Positions 62,044 through 64,000 of a stretch of DNA of 64,000 nucleotides are shown here, piece by piece (positions within the stretch are counted from its first letter, which is position 1; the number at the start of each line of letters is the position of its first letter). The notes beneath the pieces are model-generated. The model was given only the letters and a program-made list of their open reading frames with translations, had not been told where the DNA came from and made no database searches. The translations under genes were made by a program, and so were the position numbers. The DNA lies in assembly GCA_000469685.2 (NCBI GenBank), contig LS997566.1, forward strand, positions 38,170,420 to 38,234,419, given 5' to 3'. The stretch comes from Haemonchus contortus (taxonomy: Eukaryota; Nematoda; Chromadorea; Rhabditida; Trichostrongylidae).

Positions 62044-64000
62044 CTATAATCGTGGCGGTATGCTTGTCTCATTCAGCATGTACGTACGATAATTATTAGC
62101 TCGGAACCCGTCATCAGAAACAATGAAGCGTCGATTCTCCACCTAAACGGTAATGGTATAATATTCAAGAAAATATGAATTTCAAATGCATGTAACCGGA
62201 GGGAAACGATTGTTTAGAATATTTCCCTATTAAACGGGCGGTAAGGCTCACTGGGATAGAGAAGTTGTGTAATTTTGCGACAAATATAAAGACAACATTT
62301 TTGAGGGTGAAAAAAGTCCCATATTGCATTTTTTTACAGTTTTTTTTTGCGTAATAAATAACAGAGGGCAATCATGGGAGAACTATAGATGAGGTAGTTC
62401 GAATTGTCGAAGATAAAGAGTTACAAGAGTTCCACAACTCTGCATAGATAGCTAGCCGAAAAGCAACGGGAGTACAGATCACATACTTATCTGAGGTAGG
62501 GAAAGAGTTTTGGGAACCTATTCAATACAGGAAAAAATCATTCGTAAAACCTGAGCTGTAAAGGAAACATTGATAGATGACTCGCGCCGCTCAATGTGGA
62601 AAACACTTCATGCAACTACGTCGTGCCACACAAAAAGGTTAGGCTTTGTAACCGTTGAGAGCAATACTCAGAAAAGGTAAATCAGTATTTGCGAAGACTT
62701 TCCTGGAAATTTTACGTTTCTCGCTTCAATACATAAAAGAAGTAGCAAACAGAGAAACAGAATATTTGCCATAACATACTTTATGCTGAAAAATGTGTTG
62801 TCTTCATGAACTTACTTGCATGTTGCCTAGGAAGACGTGGCTGAACAGCCTCGCATAGTCGGTCTGCTCTTCTGCAAAGTAACATGCTGATGCACAGTTT
62901 CGGTTGAAATGAATCTGTAATGTAAGAAAATATTCAACGAAAAGAAAACTAAAACATCGGAATCACTAATGTATATCACCAGTTTACTGTTGATACCAGC
63001 TAATGCGGATGGCTACTGGCAAAGATAGTAAACCTATGTTACTAAATATTCAGTATTTCTCACGAAATGCGACTTTTCCGGTAACCTTGCCCTATTCTAG
63101 CTACTTTCCTCAATCGACCCAAATTCTAGGCGACAACTCAAAGCTGGCACTAAATTTAACTATAATTCAGAAGAAGAAAACAGCAAAACACAAAGAATAA
63201 AGTTTCCTAGAACGATAAGAGTGTGGGTGATCAGCTGTTGCATGCTTTTCATGAAAACATCGGTGGTGGGAAAAATTGACCATCTTTACGATCCAAGCTG
63301 AACTGATTTTTACTGAAACACAATTTAGGAATTCGATTGATGGGAGCAAATGTCGAATGGCTTCACAGTTCCATAATAGATACCGTCTTCAAGAACAGCC
63401 CCCTTCCTTCTGATATTGGCAAAGAAATACGCCAACATTTCATGTCATAAAACACAAGTCAACAAAGGGAATAATGAATTACTTCAATTTCGGCGTTAAC
63501 ATCTAAAACTCTAACTATCTTGAACATCTAAATGCAAACAAACACTTGATATCTTAATGACCCGGTACATAAACTGCTTTCACCATGATTTAAATCTTTC
63601 TTTTTGATTCCCTGTTATGACATATTCGGAGTGGAGGTGAAGTCATAAACAAACCTGGTGTTTTTGAACAACATTCCTTGAACCGACTGCCAGATAATCA
63701 TCAGCACTTTTCCTGTTTTGATAGATTCTCATAATTCGTAACTGATGCAATCGTAACATTGCTAGAATTACCAGGACCGCCGCGGTGGCAGGAACAACGA
63801 CAAATATGCCTACCTGAACACATGCGACGAAGGTTTCACAAATTCAAAAAGGGTTTGCGGGGTTTTGAAACAGTATTACCTCGTCTATGTCACGAACAAG
63901 TCGTTGTACAAACTGAAACCGATCCCGTTCCTCATTAGTGTATATGTCGTATCCCACAACGCCAAGACCAATAATAAATATGGGAAAAGCAGTGGCGAAA
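62044..64000 (-). CDS. Two-membrane-segment protein, 3' part
   Basis: Four minus-strand exons join in frame and run off the window: 63880..64000 (partial), 63655..63813, 62816..62914 and 62044..62142 with a TAG stop. The visible 158 residues have a hydrophobic run (FATAFPIFIIGLGVVGYDIY), a charged loop, a second hydrophobic run (VGIFVVVPATAAVLVILAML), then a soluble tail including HQLRIMRIYQN, YARLFSHVFLGNMQ and NRRFIVSDDGFRANNYRTYM. I do not firmly recognise the family. The layout of two segments plus a beta-rich tail recalls mitochondrial assembly factors such as TMEM186/TMEM223, but the residue match is weak. The 5' end lies beyond the window. Confidence 0.75.

Overview
The window is nuclear DNA from a nematode, most likely a clade V strongylid such as a hookworm. 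Three things support this: protein-coding exons that closely match Caenorhabditis proteins, short exons bounded by TTTCAG-type acceptors, and a spliced-leader-type acceptor 4 bases before a start codon. Introns are much longer than in C. elegans: one 226-codon core gene is spread over about 20 kb. The species call is inference. No bacterial, organellar, tRNA, rRNA or CRISPR feature was found.

Layout. (1) About 0.8-1.8 kb, minus strand: a multi-exon gene with a SERTA domain; its last exon was not located. A CpG-rich stretch with bZIP/CRE-like sites lies near 4.1-4.4 kb. (2) About 4.4-23 kb: a long, mostly non-coding stretch with dispersed repeats, a diverged 250-bp-period duplication, a 21-bp minisatellite and one possible orphan exon. 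(3) 23.1-25.6 kb, plus strand: tubulin-folding cofactor B (TBCB), six exons, including a GC-AG intron. (4) 26.2-46.2 kb, minus strand: pcm-1, protein-L-isoaspartate O-methyltransferase (PIMT), seven exons. Its introns hold a dead mariner element, dispersed repeats, hairpins and a CpG-rich island. It converges on TBCB. (5) 50.2-59.5 kb, plus strand: GDP-D-glucose phosphorylase, eleven exons, 498 codons. (6) 62.0 kb to the window end, minus strand: the 3' part of a gene for a protein with two membrane segments, not firmly identified.

All exon models join in frame. pcm-1 and the GDP-glucose phosphorylase gene lie head to head about 4 kb apart. To my knowledge their C. elegans orthologues (C10F3.5 and C10F3.4) are also neighbours, so this looks like conserved microsynteny. 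Both encode repair or quality-control enzymes: one repairs isoaspartyl damage in proteins, the other removes the aberrant sugar nucleotide GDP-glucose. The most notable observations are an in-frame, membrane-anchor-like N-terminal extension of PIMT with an alternative acceptor right at the canonical start, the 21-bp helically phased repeat, the GC-AG intron, and the internally deleted mariner. I saw no clear sign of an unknown multi-gene system.
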